The notes under the pieces are model-generated. The model saw only the letters and a program-made list of their open reading frames with translations, searched no databases and was not told the DNA's origin. 64,000 nt of DNA, taken from positions 62,001 to 126,000 of the forward strand of contig DATIWX010000004.1 in assembly GCA_035519135.1 (NCBI GenBank). Direction: 5' to 3'. This DNA comes from VBDM01 sp035519135 (GTDB lineage Bacteria; Pseudomonadota; Gammaproteobacteria; Burkholderiales; SG8-39). The translations under genes were made by a program, and so were the position numbers. Of this stretch, positions 1-8,512 are shown piece after piece. How positions within the stretch are numbered: the first letter of the stretch is position 1; each line of letters begins with the position of its first letter.

Positions 1-130
1 CCGCCTTGCGCATGAGCGTCGGGTTGGTCGTGAATCCCTTGATCGCCGGGTTCGAGGCCATCTCCCGGATACCGGCGAGATCGGCACCGTCGGCGAACAG
101 CTTCACCTTGAACTCGGGTGTGGCCTTCAT
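1..130 (-). CDS. Transaldolase family protein, N-terminal part (runs off the left edge)
   Basis: Only the first 43 codons lie in the window, read leftward from an ATG at 130. They encode KLFADGADLAGIREM followed by KGFTTNPTLMRKA, the beta-1 strand and the TTNPT signature of the transaldolase / fructose-6-phosphate aldolase superfamily. The catalytic lysine lies further on, outside the window, so I cannot separate true transaldolase from an aldolase-like relative. It starts 4 bases after the gmhB stop and is last in a leftward unit with gmhA and gmhB. Transaldolase chemistry can make sedoheptulose 7-phosphate, the GmhA substrate, so the position suggests a role in heptose supply; that is inference. 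Confidence 0.8.
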   Translation of the reverse strand, partial: MKATPEFKVKLFADGADLAGIREMASNPAIKGFTTNPTLMRKA

Positions 131-134
131 CGCG

Positions 135-680
135 TTAGTCCTTGTTTTCCCTTGGGAAGCCGGCGAGGATGGAGCTCCCGGCCTCGGCCAGCGATTTTAC
201 CGTGATATAGGGCGGATCGGGGCGCTTTTCGCGGTACCCATAGTCCACGAAGAAGCTGGTGCAGCCCGCGGCCTGGCCTGCGGCGACATCCCTCCAGCGA
301 TCGCCCACCATGAAGCTGCGCGCCAGATCGATGCCGAGCTCGCGGGCAGCCTGCAGAAGCATGCCCGGCTTGGGTTTGCGGCAGTCGCAGCCGTCGGCAT
401 CGCGGTGGTAGCACACCTTGATGTCGTCGAGCGCCAGTTCCTCCCGCAGGCGTCTGTGCATCGCCTCGACGGTGGCGACGTTCTGCCGTCCCGTTGCCAC
501 GTCCGGCTGGTTGGTCACGACGATATTCAGGAATCCCGCGTCGCGCAGCGAGGCCAGCGACTCCTGCACCCCGGCGATGATCCGCATCTCGGCGGGCGAG
601 TCCGGCGGATAGGGCTTGCCGTCCCGGACGACGGATTGGTTGATGACGCCGTCGCGGTCGAGAAAGACGGCGCGCCTCAC
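135..680 (-). CDS. gmhB: D-glycero-D-manno-heptose-1,7-bisphosphate 7-phosphatase
   Basis: Cytoplasmic HAD-superfamily phosphatase of 181 residues, a normal length for GmhB, which removes the 7-phosphate from heptose 1,7-bisphosphate during LPS core or GDP-heptose synthesis. HAD motif I is DRDGVIN at residues 8-14 with nucleophile Asp8 and acid/base Asp10. Motif II is in VVTNQPD near residue 56 and motif IV is MVGDRWRD near 124-131. A zinc loop with Cys90, His92, Cys98 and Cys100 is present, as in E. coli GmhB. It follows gmhA in the same leftward unit with a 13-base gap. Which anomer it prefers cannot be read from the sequence. Confidence 0.9.
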   Translation of the reverse strand: MRRAVFLDRDGVINQSVVRDGKPYPPDSPAEMRIIAGVQESLASLRDAGFLNIVVTNQPDVATGRQNVATVEAMHRRLREELALDDIKVCYHRDADGCDCRKPKPGMLLQAARELGIDLARSFMVGDRWRDVAAGQAAGCTSFFVDYGYREKRPDPPYITVKSLAEAGSSILAGFPRENKD

Positions 681-693
681 GGCCCGCTCTGGC

Positions 694-1275
694 TCACCAC
701 TTGGTCGACATCTGCTGGAGCGCGGGGTGCGAAACCAGGCAGTGCCACACCACCGCTTGAAATGCTTCGGTGTGCGGCGTGACGCGCGAGGCGTCGACCG
801 TGGGCACGATCACGACGCAGTCGCCCACCTGCTTGGTATAGCCGCCGTCGCGTCCCACCACGCCGAAGACCTTCATGCCACGCTGCTTGGCCTCCTTCAA
901 GCCGGCCACTATGTTGGCGCTGACATTCTTCTCCAGGTTGCCTCCGCCGACGGAGAAAACGAACACCGCGTCGCTCCCGGTTGCCTTGCTGGTCCTGAGC
1001 CAGGCCGCGAACACCGTATCCCAGCCCTCGTCGTTGGTGCGGGCGGTCAGCTCGGCGACGTTGTCGACGGGCGTGTAGGCCTCGATGCCGCAGAGTTTCC
1101 GGAAATCGTTCACCGCGTGGCTGCAGTTCGCTGCGCTGCCGCCTACGCCGAGAAAGAACAGCCTTCCCCCGCGCTGCCTGAGCGCGGCGAGCTCTCGCGC
1201 CAGGGTCTCGACGCCCGCGGCGTCTATCGTCTGGGCGATCTTTGCGGCTTCGGCGAAGAAGGTGCGGGAATGCAT
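694..1275 (-). CDS. gmhA: Phosphoheptose isomerase family protein (SIS domain)
   Basis: A single SIS domain protein of 193 residues, the size of GmhA, which converts sedoheptulose 7-phosphate to D-glycero-D-manno-heptose 7-phosphate in the cytoplasm. The sugar-phosphate loop GVGGSAANCSHAV lies at about residues 43-55, and a second loop SVGGGNLEKNV follows near 108-118. The first loop differs from the E. coli GNGGSHCDA form, so this is the GmhA-like branch found in O-antigen clusters rather than a close copy of the enteric enzyme. Position directly before gmhB supports the function. The next upstream gene, the WaaL/Wzy-type gene, ends 16 bases away. Confidence 0.82.
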   Translation of the reverse strand: MHSRTFFAEAAKIAQTIDAAGVETLARELAALRQRGGRLFFLGVGGSAANCSHAVNDFRKLCGIEAYTPVDNVAELTARTNDEGWDTVFAAWLRTSKATGSDAVFVFSVGGGNLEKNVSANIVAGLKEAKQRGMKVFGVVGRDGGYTKQVGDCVVIVPTVDASRVTPHTEAFQAVVWHCLVSHPALQQMSTKW

Positions 1276-1291
1276 GGCGCGCTCGTGCGAA

Positions 1292-2536
1292 TTATATTCT
1301 GCGGGAGAGAGACAGCCATCCGCCGAGCAGAAGCACGCTCAATAGAGCCTGTTCGTGGTGGAGGGTCGTATTCAGCAGGCCGGCGACGATCGTGATCATC
1401 CAGGCGGCTGCCGCGCCGCCCCAATAGGTCCACAGGAGCGGCGGGGCGTTCGCATCGGGGAGCCCGCGAACGAGGGTGACGGCCCAGGCGGCGAGCACCA
1501 CGAGCAATACGCCCAGCCCGAACAGCCCGCGCTCGGCCAGCGAGTTGACGAACAGGCTGTGCCCGTGTGGACCGGTCAGATAGCCCTGCTTGTTGAATGC
1601 TTCGCTGCGCTTCGCGCTCCAGGATTCCAGGCGCTGGATGTCGACACGACCGAAATTGTCCATGCCGACCCCAAAGGCGGGGAACTCGCGCCAGGCGGCC
1701 ACGCCCACCCTCCAGATGTCGTCGCGGCCGTTGAGCCAGTAATTCTTCTCGATGAACTTCGCGTTCTTCTGGACCACCTGGGGGCTGAGCAGGAGCACGG
1801 CGCCGATGGCGCAGATTGCGGCCAAGGCTACCGAACCGAGGCTCCTGCGCCGTCGCACGGCGTACACCGCCAGAAGCGAGAATGCCATGATGAAGGCCGC
1901 TCCCACCGTGGCGCGGCTTTCCATCCAAAAGAGCGACACGACGAGCAAGGCCAGCAATCCACAATATGCCGCCCGCCAGCGCGTGCTCGACTCGTGCCAC
2001 CGAATCCTGACCGCCATCAAGGCGACCCCGCATACGATGGCGAGGTAGTTGGAGCTCTGGTTCACGTGGCCGACGGAATTCAGGTTGAGCGCCTTGTACT
2101 CGCTCGCGGACAGAACGCCGTAGTAGCTCCAGGCGAGCGCGATCACCGTTCCGGAAACGATGGCGGCGATCAGTGCGGACCAGGTCGAACCCGGATAGCG
2201 GCTGCGTTTCAGGATCCATAGAACGCTGCCGTAGCGCGCGATGTCCGCGGCCGCGCGCCACTCGTCGCCGTGAATCCCCGCGAATGCCGCGACGACGAAG
2301 CCGGAGGCGATCCAGGCGCCGATCAGGGTGTCCCAGCGGTCCCAGCGGCCGCCGAAGGCATGCGCGCGCCAGCGGTTCACCAGCCAGACTGCGAGCAGCG
2401 CGACCCACAGGATGTTCTTGGGGGCTTCGAAAAGCGGCAGTACGAAGGCGAGCGCCAGCAGCAGGTCGCGCTCGATTCGGGCTGATATCGGGACGTGCGC
2501 TGCGGGAGCGTGGCCGGATTCGACGACGAAAGACAT
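1292..2536 (-). CDS. O-antigen ligase / polymerase family membrane protein (Wzy_C domain)
   Basis: A 414-residue polytopic inner-membrane protein with about ten hydrophobic segments and one large periplasmic loop. That loop carries the H-x-H-S-L-x-x-N-x-L-x-E pattern (GHSLFVNSLAERGLFG, near residue 310), typical of WaaL O-antigen ligases and related Wzy polymerases. The two functions share this fold and cannot be separated from sequence alone. WaaL would join undecaprenyl-linked O-chain to lipid A-core in the periplasm; Wzy would polymerise repeats. Neighbours gmhA/gmhB (core heptose) favour a ligase, but no other polymerase is visible in the window, so Wzy remains possible. Confidence 0.78.
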   Translation of the reverse strand: MSFVVESGHAPAAHVPISARIERDLLLALAFVLPLFEAPKNILWVALLAVWLVNRWRAHAFGGRWDRWDTLIGAWIASGFVVAAFAGIHGDEWRAAADIARYGSVLWILKRSRYPGSTWSALIAAIVSGTVIALAWSYYGVLSASEYKALNLNSVGHVNQSSNYLAIVCGVALMAVRIRWHESSTRWRAAYCGLLALLVVSLFWMESRATVGAAFIMAFSLLAVYAVRRRRSLGSVALAAICAIGAVLLLSPQVVQKNAKFIEKNYWLNGRDDIWRVGVAAWREFPAFGVGMDNFGRVDIQRLESWSAKRSEAFNKQGYLTGPHGHSLFVNSLAERGLFGLGVLLVVLAAWAVTLVRGLPDANAPPLLWTYWGGAAAAWMITIVAGLLNTTLHHEQALLSVLLLGGWLSLSRRI

Positions 2537-2551
2537 CGTTTCAAGTGTATC

Positions 2552-3487
2552 TCAGGCGCGCTTCGACCTGAACCAGAGCGCCGTTTCCGCGAGGCCCGCG
2601 TCGAGGGTGGCGGATGGGCGCCAGTCGAGCACCCGCCGCGATCTGGCGGCATCGATCACGAGGTTCCCGGTCAGGCGCCGGACGGCTCCGCTGCGGCCCG
2701 AGATCGTCCCGAGAAGCCGCAAGAGTCCGACCGGCATTCGGACGAGTCTCGCCGGGGTTCCGAGCGCGCGCGCGATACGCCCCACAAGCTCGGGGGTAGA
2801 AACGATCTCGTCGTCGCTCACCAGAAACGGCCCGGAGGCGTCCGGGTGCTCCACGCAGCGCGCGACGGCATCGGCCAGATTGCCGAGATAGATCAGGCTG
2901 CGCCGGTTGCGCACGCTCGCGAAAGGCAGCGGCAGGCCGGAGTCCACCCAGCGGAGAAGATTCAGGAAATTCGCTCTCACTCCCGGACCGTATACCAGAG
3001 GGGGGCGGAGCAGCACCAGCTCCATGCCTCGGCGTGGGGCGAGCTGGTTGAGAAGGCGCTCGGCCTCGAGCTTGGCGCGGGCGTAGGCATCCTGCGGCTG
3101 CATCGGGCCGGTTTCGGTATAGGCCCCGTCGCCCGAGTTCTCGCCGTGCACCTTGACCGAGCTCATGAACACGAAGCGCCGGACAAGTCCACCCGCCGCT
3201 TCCGCCAGTCGGGCGGTCGCGTCGACATTGACGCGCCTGATCTCGGCCTCCGGTACGGCCCGGTGTGCGACCGCCGCGAGGTGTACGACGACGTCGATGC
3301 CCGCGAGCAGCGCGCGCCGATCGAAATCCATGGCGAGGTCCGGGACGACGACCCGCTGTACTCCGGGCAGCCCTTCCGCCGAGGTCATGCGCCGCACCGC
3401 CGCGCGCACCTCGTGCCCGCGTGCGAGCAGCTCTCGGCAAACGGCAGCGCCGACGAAACCCGTTGCACCTGTGACAACAACGCGCAT
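2552..3487 (-). CDS. NAD-dependent epimerase/dehydratase (extended SDR, WbpV/Gne-like)
   Basis: A 311-residue extended short-chain dehydrogenase. The Rossmann motif TGATGFVGAAV is at residues 6-16, a catalytic serine lies in FMSSVKVHGE near 107-116, and the Tyr-x3-Lys pair is in YARAK near 136. This architecture fits nucleotide-sugar 4-epimerases of O-antigen clusters (WbpV or UDP-glucose 4-epimerase-like), which act on UDP-hexoses in the cytoplasm. The substrate cannot be assigned. It is the first gene of the leftward unit and is divergent from manC across a 113-base intergenic region, which presumably holds promoters for both directions; TACAAT at about 3564-3569 is a possible -10 for the rightward unit. 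Confidence 0.8.
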   Translation of the reverse strand: MRVVVTGATGFVGAAVCRELLARGHEVRAAVRRMTSAEGLPGVQRVVVPDLAMDFDRRALLAGIDVVVHLAAVAHRAVPEAEIRRVNVDATARLAEAAGGLVRRFVFMSSVKVHGENSGDGAYTETGPMQPQDAYARAKLEAERLLNQLAPRRGMELVLLRPPLVYGPGVRANFLNLLRWVDSGLPLPFASVRNRRSLIYLGNLADAVARCVEHPDASGPFLVSDDEIVSTPELVGRIARALGTPARLVRMPVGLLRLLGTISGRSGAVRRLTGNLVIDAARSRRVLDWRPSATLDAGLAETALWFRSKRA

Positions 3488-3600
3488 GTCGAGCCGTTGG
3501 AAAGGCGCCGCTGATCGGCGACGCAGGATTCTAGCAAGCCTCTATCTGAGGCTATCCCGTACCACTACAATACGCGCTTTATCCGAGTGCAAGACGTGCG

Positions 3601-5025
3601 GTGACGACCTCTTTCCATCCTCTGGTTCTGTCGGGCGGCTCGGGCAGCCGCCTCTGGCCGATGTCGCGGCGCCTCCTGCCGAAGCAATTCCTGCCGCTGA
3701 CTTCGGAGCGCAGCATGCTGCAGGACACCGTGGTGCGGCTGCAGGGAGTCCAGGGTGCCCGCGCGCCGATCATCGTCTCGAACGCCGAGCACCGGTTTCT
3801 CGTCGCCGAGCAGCTGAGAGAAATAGGGGTGAAGCCCGACGTGCAGATCCTCGAGCCGGTCGGGCGCAACACCGCGCCAGCGGTTGCGGTCGCGGCGCTG
3901 CATGTGCAGAGCCGGCAACCGGACGCCTGCCTGTTTGTACTTCCCTCGGACCATCTGATCCAGGATGTGCCGGCTTTCCACGCGGCGATCGCCGCCGCCC
4001 TGCCTCTGGCCGCTGGCGGGTCGCTGGTCACCTTCGGGATCACGCCGCGAGGTCCCGTGACCGGATACGGCTATCTGGAGCGCGGCGAGCCCATCTCCGC
4101 GAGCAAGGGCAGCTTCCAGGTCGCGCGTTTCGTCGAAAAGCCCGACCTGGAGACGGCGCGCCGCTACGTTGCGAGCGGCAGGTTCTTCTGGAACAGCGGA
4201 ATGTTCGCGTTTCAGGCAAGACGTTATCTCGAGGAGCTGCAGCGCTTCCGTCCGGACATAGTGACCGCCGCGAAGGCGGCGTGGCAGGCGGGCAAGACCG
4301 ATCTCGATTTCATGAGACTGGACTCGGCTGCGTTCGAGGCCTGCCCCTCGGACTCCGTGGACTATGCGGTGATGGAACGCACCTCGGCGAGCGTGATGGT
4401 GCAGGCCGACATCGGCTGGAGCGACGTCGGCTCGTGGGCGGCGCTGTGGGAGACCGGAAAGAAGGATGCGCAGGAGAACGTCGTGCACGGCGACGTCGAC
4501 TTGCGCGACGCCAGGGGATGCTACGTTCGCGCCGAGAGCCGTCTGGTGTCGGTGCTCGGCGCAACGGATCTGGTGGTGGTCGAGACCGATGATGCGGTAC
4601 TCGTCGCCGACAAGTCCCGCTCGCAGGAGGTCAAGGAAGTCGTCGATACACTCGACCGCAATGCCCGCACCGAGCACGTGTCGCACAGCCGCGTCTACCG
4701 CCCGTGGGGTTACTACGAAAGCATAGACACGGGCGAGCGTTTTCAGGTGAAGCGAATCATGGTCAAGCCGGGCGAAGCGCTGTCCCTGCAGATGCATCAC
4801 CACCGCGCCGAGCACTGGGTGGTCGTGTCGGGAACCGCGAAGGTGACCCGGGATGAAGAGACGAAGCTGCTCGCGGAGAACGAATCGACGTATATTCCGA
4901 TCGGTACGAAGCACAGGCTGGAAAACCCGGGGAAGACGCCGTTGTTCCTGATCGAAGTCCAGTCGGGCGGCTATCTCGGGGAGGACGATATCGTTCGGTT
5001 CGAGGATCGCTACAAGCGGGAATGA
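3601..5025 (+). CDS. manC: Mannose-1-phosphate guanylyltransferase / mannose-6-phosphate isomerase
   Basis: Bifunctional type II enzyme of 474 residues giving GDP-mannose. The N-terminal nucleotidyltransferase has SGGSGSRLWPMSRRLLPKQF at 11-30 and FVEKP at 177-181. The C-terminal cupin isomerase domain starts near residue 366 with PWGYYES and has the metal ligands in MHHHRAEHW near 398-406. Start is a GTG at 3601; no better in-frame start lies upstream. It opens the rightward O-antigen unit and its stop is immediately followed by the first possible start of the flippase gene. The product would feed the Gmd-like dehydratase encoded downstream. No phosphomannomutase gene is in the window. Confidence 0.93.
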   Translation: MTTSFHPLVLSGGSGSRLWPMSRRLLPKQFLPLTSERSMLQDTVVRLQGVQGARAPIIVSNAEHRFLVAEQLREIGVKPDVQILEPVGRNTAPAVAVAALHVQSRQPDACLFVLPSDHLIQDVPAFHAAIAAALPLAAGGSLVTFGITPRGPVTGYGYLERGEPISASKGSFQVARFVEKPDLETARRYVASGRFFWNSGMFAFQARRYLEELQRFRPDIVTAAKAAWQAGKTDLDFMRLDSAAFEACPSDSVDYAVMERTSASVMVQADIGWSDVGSWAALWETGKKDAQENVVHGDVDLRDARGCYVRAESRLVSVLGATDLVVVETDDAVLVADKSRSQEVKEVVDTLDRNARTEHVSHSRVYRPWGYYESIDTGERFQVKRIMVKPGEALSLQMHHHRAEHWVVVSGTAKVTRDEETKLLAENESTYIPIGTKHRLENPGKTPLFLIEVQSGGYLGEDDIVRFEDRYKRE

Positions 5026-6576
5026 ATGCCCGGTGCGGCCGGCCCTGAGCAGCATGCGTATCGCCAAACGCCCATGAGGATTGGCCGCAATCTCGCCGCC
5101 GGATTCGCCAGCTCGGTTTGCACTGCACTCATCGGTCTTGCGGTCGTTCCCTTCTATGTCAAGTATCTGGGGCAGGAAGGCTACGGGCTGATCGGGTTTC
5201 TTGCCACGGCGCAGGCGGTGTTCCAGGTCCTCGATCTGGGACTCGCGACCGGCATAAACCGCGAGATCGCGCGTGAAGCGCAATCGGGCAACCTGTCGGG
5301 GGCTCCGGCATTGCTGCACACCGTCGCCGCGATCTACTGGGCCATGGCGGGAGTCATTGCGCTGGCCATGCTGGCGCTGTCGCATTCGATTGCGGCGCAC
5401 TGGCTGAGCGCCGAGAAGCTCGCCTTCGGCGACCTCGCCCTTGCGGTGACGCTGATCGGCCTGGTGATCGCCGCCCGCTGGCCGGGACAGCTCTATCAGG
5501 GTGCTCTGATGGGTGCGCAGCGCATCGTCGTATCCAGCGCGCTCAGCATCGCGCTGGTGACCCTCGGAAGCGGAGGCGCTGTGCTGGTACTCGCATTCGT
5601 TTCGCCGAGCGTGTCGGCTTTTCTGCTATGGCAGGCCGGCGTGGGCCTCGCGTACACGCTTGCGGCGCGTGCGGCGAGCTGGCGGATTCTCGGCCGGGAG
5701 CGCGTGCGGATCGATCGCAGCCAGCTGAGGCGGATCTGGCGCTTCTCAGCGGGCGTCACGGCGATTACGATCGCCGGCATGGTGCTCGGCCAGCTCGACA
5801 AGCTCGTGCTGAGCAAGATGTTGAGCCTCGCCGAGTACGGGCAGTACATGATCGCCTTCACCCTCGCCGGAACCCTCTACCTGCTCAGCGGCCCCCTCTT
5901 CAATGCCGTGTATCCGCGTTTCTCGGGCCTGGTCCGCTCCGGTGAGACCGAGCGCCTGGGGCAGGCCTACCGTCTGGCAACGCGGTTGCTTGGGGCGGTC
6001 CTTTTCCCGCTCGCAATGCTGCTTTCGGTCTTCCCGGAAGAGTTGATCCAGGCCTGGACGGGGGATGCCGGGCTAGCCCGGGGCGCGCGCCTGCTGCTGC
6101 CGATTCTCGCGATCGGCACCGCCTTGCACGGCGTTATGTACGTCCCCTTCGCGCTGCAGCTCGCGTACGGAACGACGCGTCTTCAACTGACGATCAATGC
6201 GCTGCTGCTGGTGATCGCGGCGCCCTTGACCGTCTTCCTGGTCCTCCACTACGGTGCGCTCGGCGGCGCGCTTGCGTGGCTCTCGCTGCATTCGCTGTAC
6301 ATGGTCTTCGGCACCTGGCTGACCCACCGCCATCTGCTGAAAGGGCTCGGCGCGAAATGGATCGCGCTCGACGTCGGCGTTCCCCTCGCGGTGTCTGCGC
6401 TGGTGGGTTTGCTCGCCCACGGCTGGACCGCCAGCAGCGACTTCAGCGTTCCTGCCCGGCTGGCGTGTGGAGCCGTCTGGGCCCTGATCGCGTTCGCGCT
6501 CGTGGTCGTTGTCTCGCCGGCTCTGCGCGTCGCGGCCCTGCAGCGTTTTCGGGGCGTGGCGTACCGGATATCCTGA
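5026..6576 (+). CDS. Wzx-type O-antigen flippase / polysaccharide biosynthesis protein
   Basis: Polytopic membrane protein of up to 516 residues with about 12-14 predicted helices, belonging to the oligosaccharidyl-lipid flippase (MVF/MATE-like) superfamily. Typical features are GLAVVPFYVKYLGQEGYGL near the N-terminus and GQLDKLVLSKMLSLAEYG in the middle. It would move undecaprenyl-linked O-units across the inner membrane. The ATG at 5026 directly abuts the manC stop, but the first 16 residues look non-conserved and an ATG at 5074 (MRIGRNLAAGF) is an equally good or better start. Presence of Wzx and absence of wzm/wzt points to a Wzy-dependent O-chain. Confidence 0.85.
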   Translation: MPGAAGPEQHAYRQTPMRIGRNLAAGFASSVCTALIGLAVVPFYVKYLGQEGYGLIGFLATAQAVFQVLDLGLATGINREIAREAQSGNLSGAPALLHTVAAIYWAMAGVIALAMLALSHSIAAHWLSAEKLAFGDLALAVTLIGLVIAARWPGQLYQGALMGAQRIVVSSALSIALVTLGSGGAVLVLAFVSPSVSAFLLWQAGVGLAYTLAARAASWRILGRERVRIDRSQLRRIWRFSAGVTAITIAGMVLGQLDKLVLSKMLSLAEYGQYMIAFTLAGTLYLLSGPLFNAVYPRFSGLVRSGETERLGQAYRLATRLLGAVLFPLAMLLSVFPEELIQAWTGDAGLARGARLLLPILAIGTALHGVMYVPFALQLAYGTTRLQLTINALLLVIAAPLTVFLVLHYGALGGALAWLSLHSLYMVFGTWLTHRHLLKGLGAKWIALDVGVPLAVSALVGLLAHGWTASSDFSVPARLACGAVWALIAFALVVVVSPALRVAALQRFRGVAYRIS

Positions 6577-6583
6577 GGGGAAG

Positions 6584-7432
6584 ATGATAGGCATCCTGCG
6601 GAATTACCTTCTCGATCTTCGCGATCGTCAGCACATCGCCATCGGACTCGCCCGGGGCGCAGCCATGATGAGCGCACGGAAAATTGATCTGACCGCGCCG
6701 TCCACCTGGGAGTTTTCCGGCTTCAGCCAGAACGGGGAGGACGGGATTGTCGACGTCTTGCGCAGCCAGCTCGGGTCGACCAATCGTTATTTCATGGAGA
6801 TCGGCGCGGGGACCGGAATCGAGAACAATACGGCCTGGCTCGCGCTGGCGGAAAAGCACAGCGGCATCATGATCGAGGGCGACGCGCGGCGTTCCGCGCG
6901 CGCGGCGCGCGTGATCTGCGGCGCCAATCTCGGCGTCGACTGCCGTCATCTGTTCGTCGTGCCGGGAATCGCGGCGCAGCTCGCGTCCCTCGCTCTGCAT
7001 CGGGATCCCGACGTGCTGTCGGTCGACATAGACGGCTGCGACTACTACGTCGTCCAGGCGCTTCTCGATGCCGGGTTGCGGCCGAGGATTCTGGTCGTGG
7101 AATACAACTCAGTCTTCGGTCCGGAGCGAAGCGCCACGATCGAGTACCAGGAGCGTTTCGACATCGCCTCGGCGCACCCGACGCAGCTGTACTACGGTGT
7201 GTCGATCGCGGGCTGGCGGAGCTACCTCGAGAAGCAGAACTATCGCTTCGTGACGGTCGAGCGCAACGGCGTCAACGCCTTCTTCGTCGATCCGGTGCAT
7301 TTCGATCCGGGCTTCCTGCAGGGATTGAAAGGGCTCGCGTTCGCGGAGAACTACTATCAGCTGAGGAAATTCCGGATGCCGAGCGCGCGGCAGTTCCCGC
7401 TGATAGCGTCGCAGCGGTACGTTGCGATCTGA
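6584..7432 (+). CDS. FkbM-like SAM-dependent methyltransferase family protein
   Basis: A 282-residue protein. I chose the ATG at 6584 because a GAGGGG ribosome site lies just upstream; an open frame extends further left but overlaps the flippase gene. The core reads FSQNGEDGIVDVL, then FMEIGAGTGIENN (SAM-binding motif I, near residues 66-78), then VLSVDIDGCDYYVVQALL and ILVVEYNSVFG, resembling FkbM-related methyltransferase-like proteins found in O-antigen and capsule loci. It would act in the cytoplasm, perhaps O-methylating a sugar, but acceptor and reaction are not determinable. Tight spacing (7 bases) after the flippase gene supports co-transcription. Confidence 0.65.
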   Translation: MIGILRNYLLDLRDRQHIAIGLARGAAMMSARKIDLTAPSTWEFSGFSQNGEDGIVDVLRSQLGSTNRYFMEIGAGTGIENNTAWLALAEKHSGIMIEGDARRSARAARVICGANLGVDCRHLFVVPGIAAQLASLALHRDPDVLSVDIDGCDYYVVQALLDAGLRPRILVVEYNSVFGPERSATIEYQERFDIASAHPTQLYYGVSIAGWRSYLEKQNYRFVTVERNGVNAFFVDPVHFDPGFLQGLKGLAFAENYYQLRKFRMPSARQFPLIASQRYVAI

Positions 7433-7462
7433 GCGCAGTCGGCCCTCGATCGGATCCCCGCA

Positions 7463-8512
7463 GTGGCCGGCTCCCGCCCCCCCTTAAGGTTGTCCGTCTG
7501 CATCGCGACCTACAATCGTGCGGCGTTCATCGCCGAGACGCTCGAGTCCATCCTCGGGCAGATGACGGGCGAGGCCGACGTGATCGTCGTGGACGGGGCG
7601 TCGTCCGACAATACCCAGGAGGTCGTCGCGCGGGTGGCCGCCCGCTACCCGGCGTTGCGTTACTATCGGGAAAAAGTGAACTCGGGCGTGGACGGGGACT
7701 ACGACAAGGCGGTGGGATACGCTGCGGGCGAGTATTGCTGGCTGATGACCGACGATGACGTGCTCGTCCCGGACGCAGTCAAGCGGGTCCTGGCCGCGCT
7801 CGACGGCCGTACCGATCTGGTGGTGGTCAACTCCGAGGTGCGCAACGCCGACCTCACGGTGAAACTGGTGAGCCCGAGGCTCGGCGTCTACGAAGATCTC
7901 GAATACGGCAAGGACCGCAGAGAGGACTTCTTCGCCGGGACGGCGACGTATCTCTCCTTCATAGGCGCGGTGGTGGTGCGGCGCGAATTCTGGCTCGCGC
8001 GCGAGCGCAAGCCCTACTACGGCACGCAGTTCATCCACGTCGGAGTGCTGTTCCAGAAACCGGCGGTGGGTGCGGTCAAGGTGATCGCCCGGCCCCTGAT
8101 CAGGATCCGCAACGGAAACGCCATGTGGACTCCTCGCGCCTTCGAAATCTGGGCCTTCAAGTGGGCCAGCCTGCTATGGTCCTTCGCCGATTTCCCGGAA
8201 TCGACCAGGCGCTCGGTTTGCCCGCGGGAGCCGTGGCGCGGATTCAACTTCCTGCTTTTCCACAGGGCCCTCGGTTCGTATTCGATCGAGGCGTTCCGGA
8301 AACATCTCGCAGGCATCGCTCGCGGGCGCGCCTGGGCCGTCGCCTGGCTGGTGGCGTGCTGCCCTGCCGCGCTGGCGAATCTCGCGGTGGTGGTCTATTT
8401 CGGGTTGTTCAAGAGGAGCGCGCGCGTCGAGCTCTATGACGCACTGCGAAGCCGGCACGCGAGTCCGGCCAGCCGCCTGGCCGCGCGTGCGCTCGGCGTC
8501 GATCTCCGCTGA
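7463..8512 (+). CDS. Family 2 glycosyltransferase (abequosyltransferase-like)
   Basis: A 349-residue GT-A fold glycosyltransferase from a GTG start at 7463. The nucleotide-binding strand SVCIATYNRAAFI is at 11-23, VVDGASSDNTQEVV near 42-55, and the metal-binding TDDD at 96-99. The DYDKAVGYAAGEYCWLMTDDD arrangement resembles RfbV-like abequosyl- and related deoxysugar transferases. C-terminal residues near 285-310 are hydrophobic and may associate with the membrane. It would add one sugar to the lipid-linked O-unit on the cytoplasmic face. Its stop overlaps the start of the next gene by one base, so the two are probably coupled. Confidence 0.82.
   Translation: MAGSRPPLRLSVCIATYNRAAFIAETLESILGQMTGEADVIVVDGASSDNTQEVVARVAARYPALRYYREKVNSGVDGDYDKAVGYAAGEYCWLMTDDDVLVPDAVKRVLAALDGRTDLVVVNSEVRNADLTVKLVSPRLGVYEDLEYGKDRREDFFAGTATYLSFIGAVVVRREFWLARERKPYYGTQFIHVGVLFQKPAVGAVKVIARPLIRIRNGNAMWTPRAFEIWAFKWASLLWSFADFPESTRRSVCPREPWRGFNFLLFHRALGSYSIEAFRKHLAGIARGRAWAVAWLVACCPAALANLAVVVYFGLFKRSARVELYDALRSRHASPASRLAARALGVDLR

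Noticed and set aside
3565..5400. Long open frame on the minus strand across manC
   Set aside because: It is antisense to manC, whose product shows full family motifs, and its translation is low-complexity Arg/His-rich. High GC explains the open frame.
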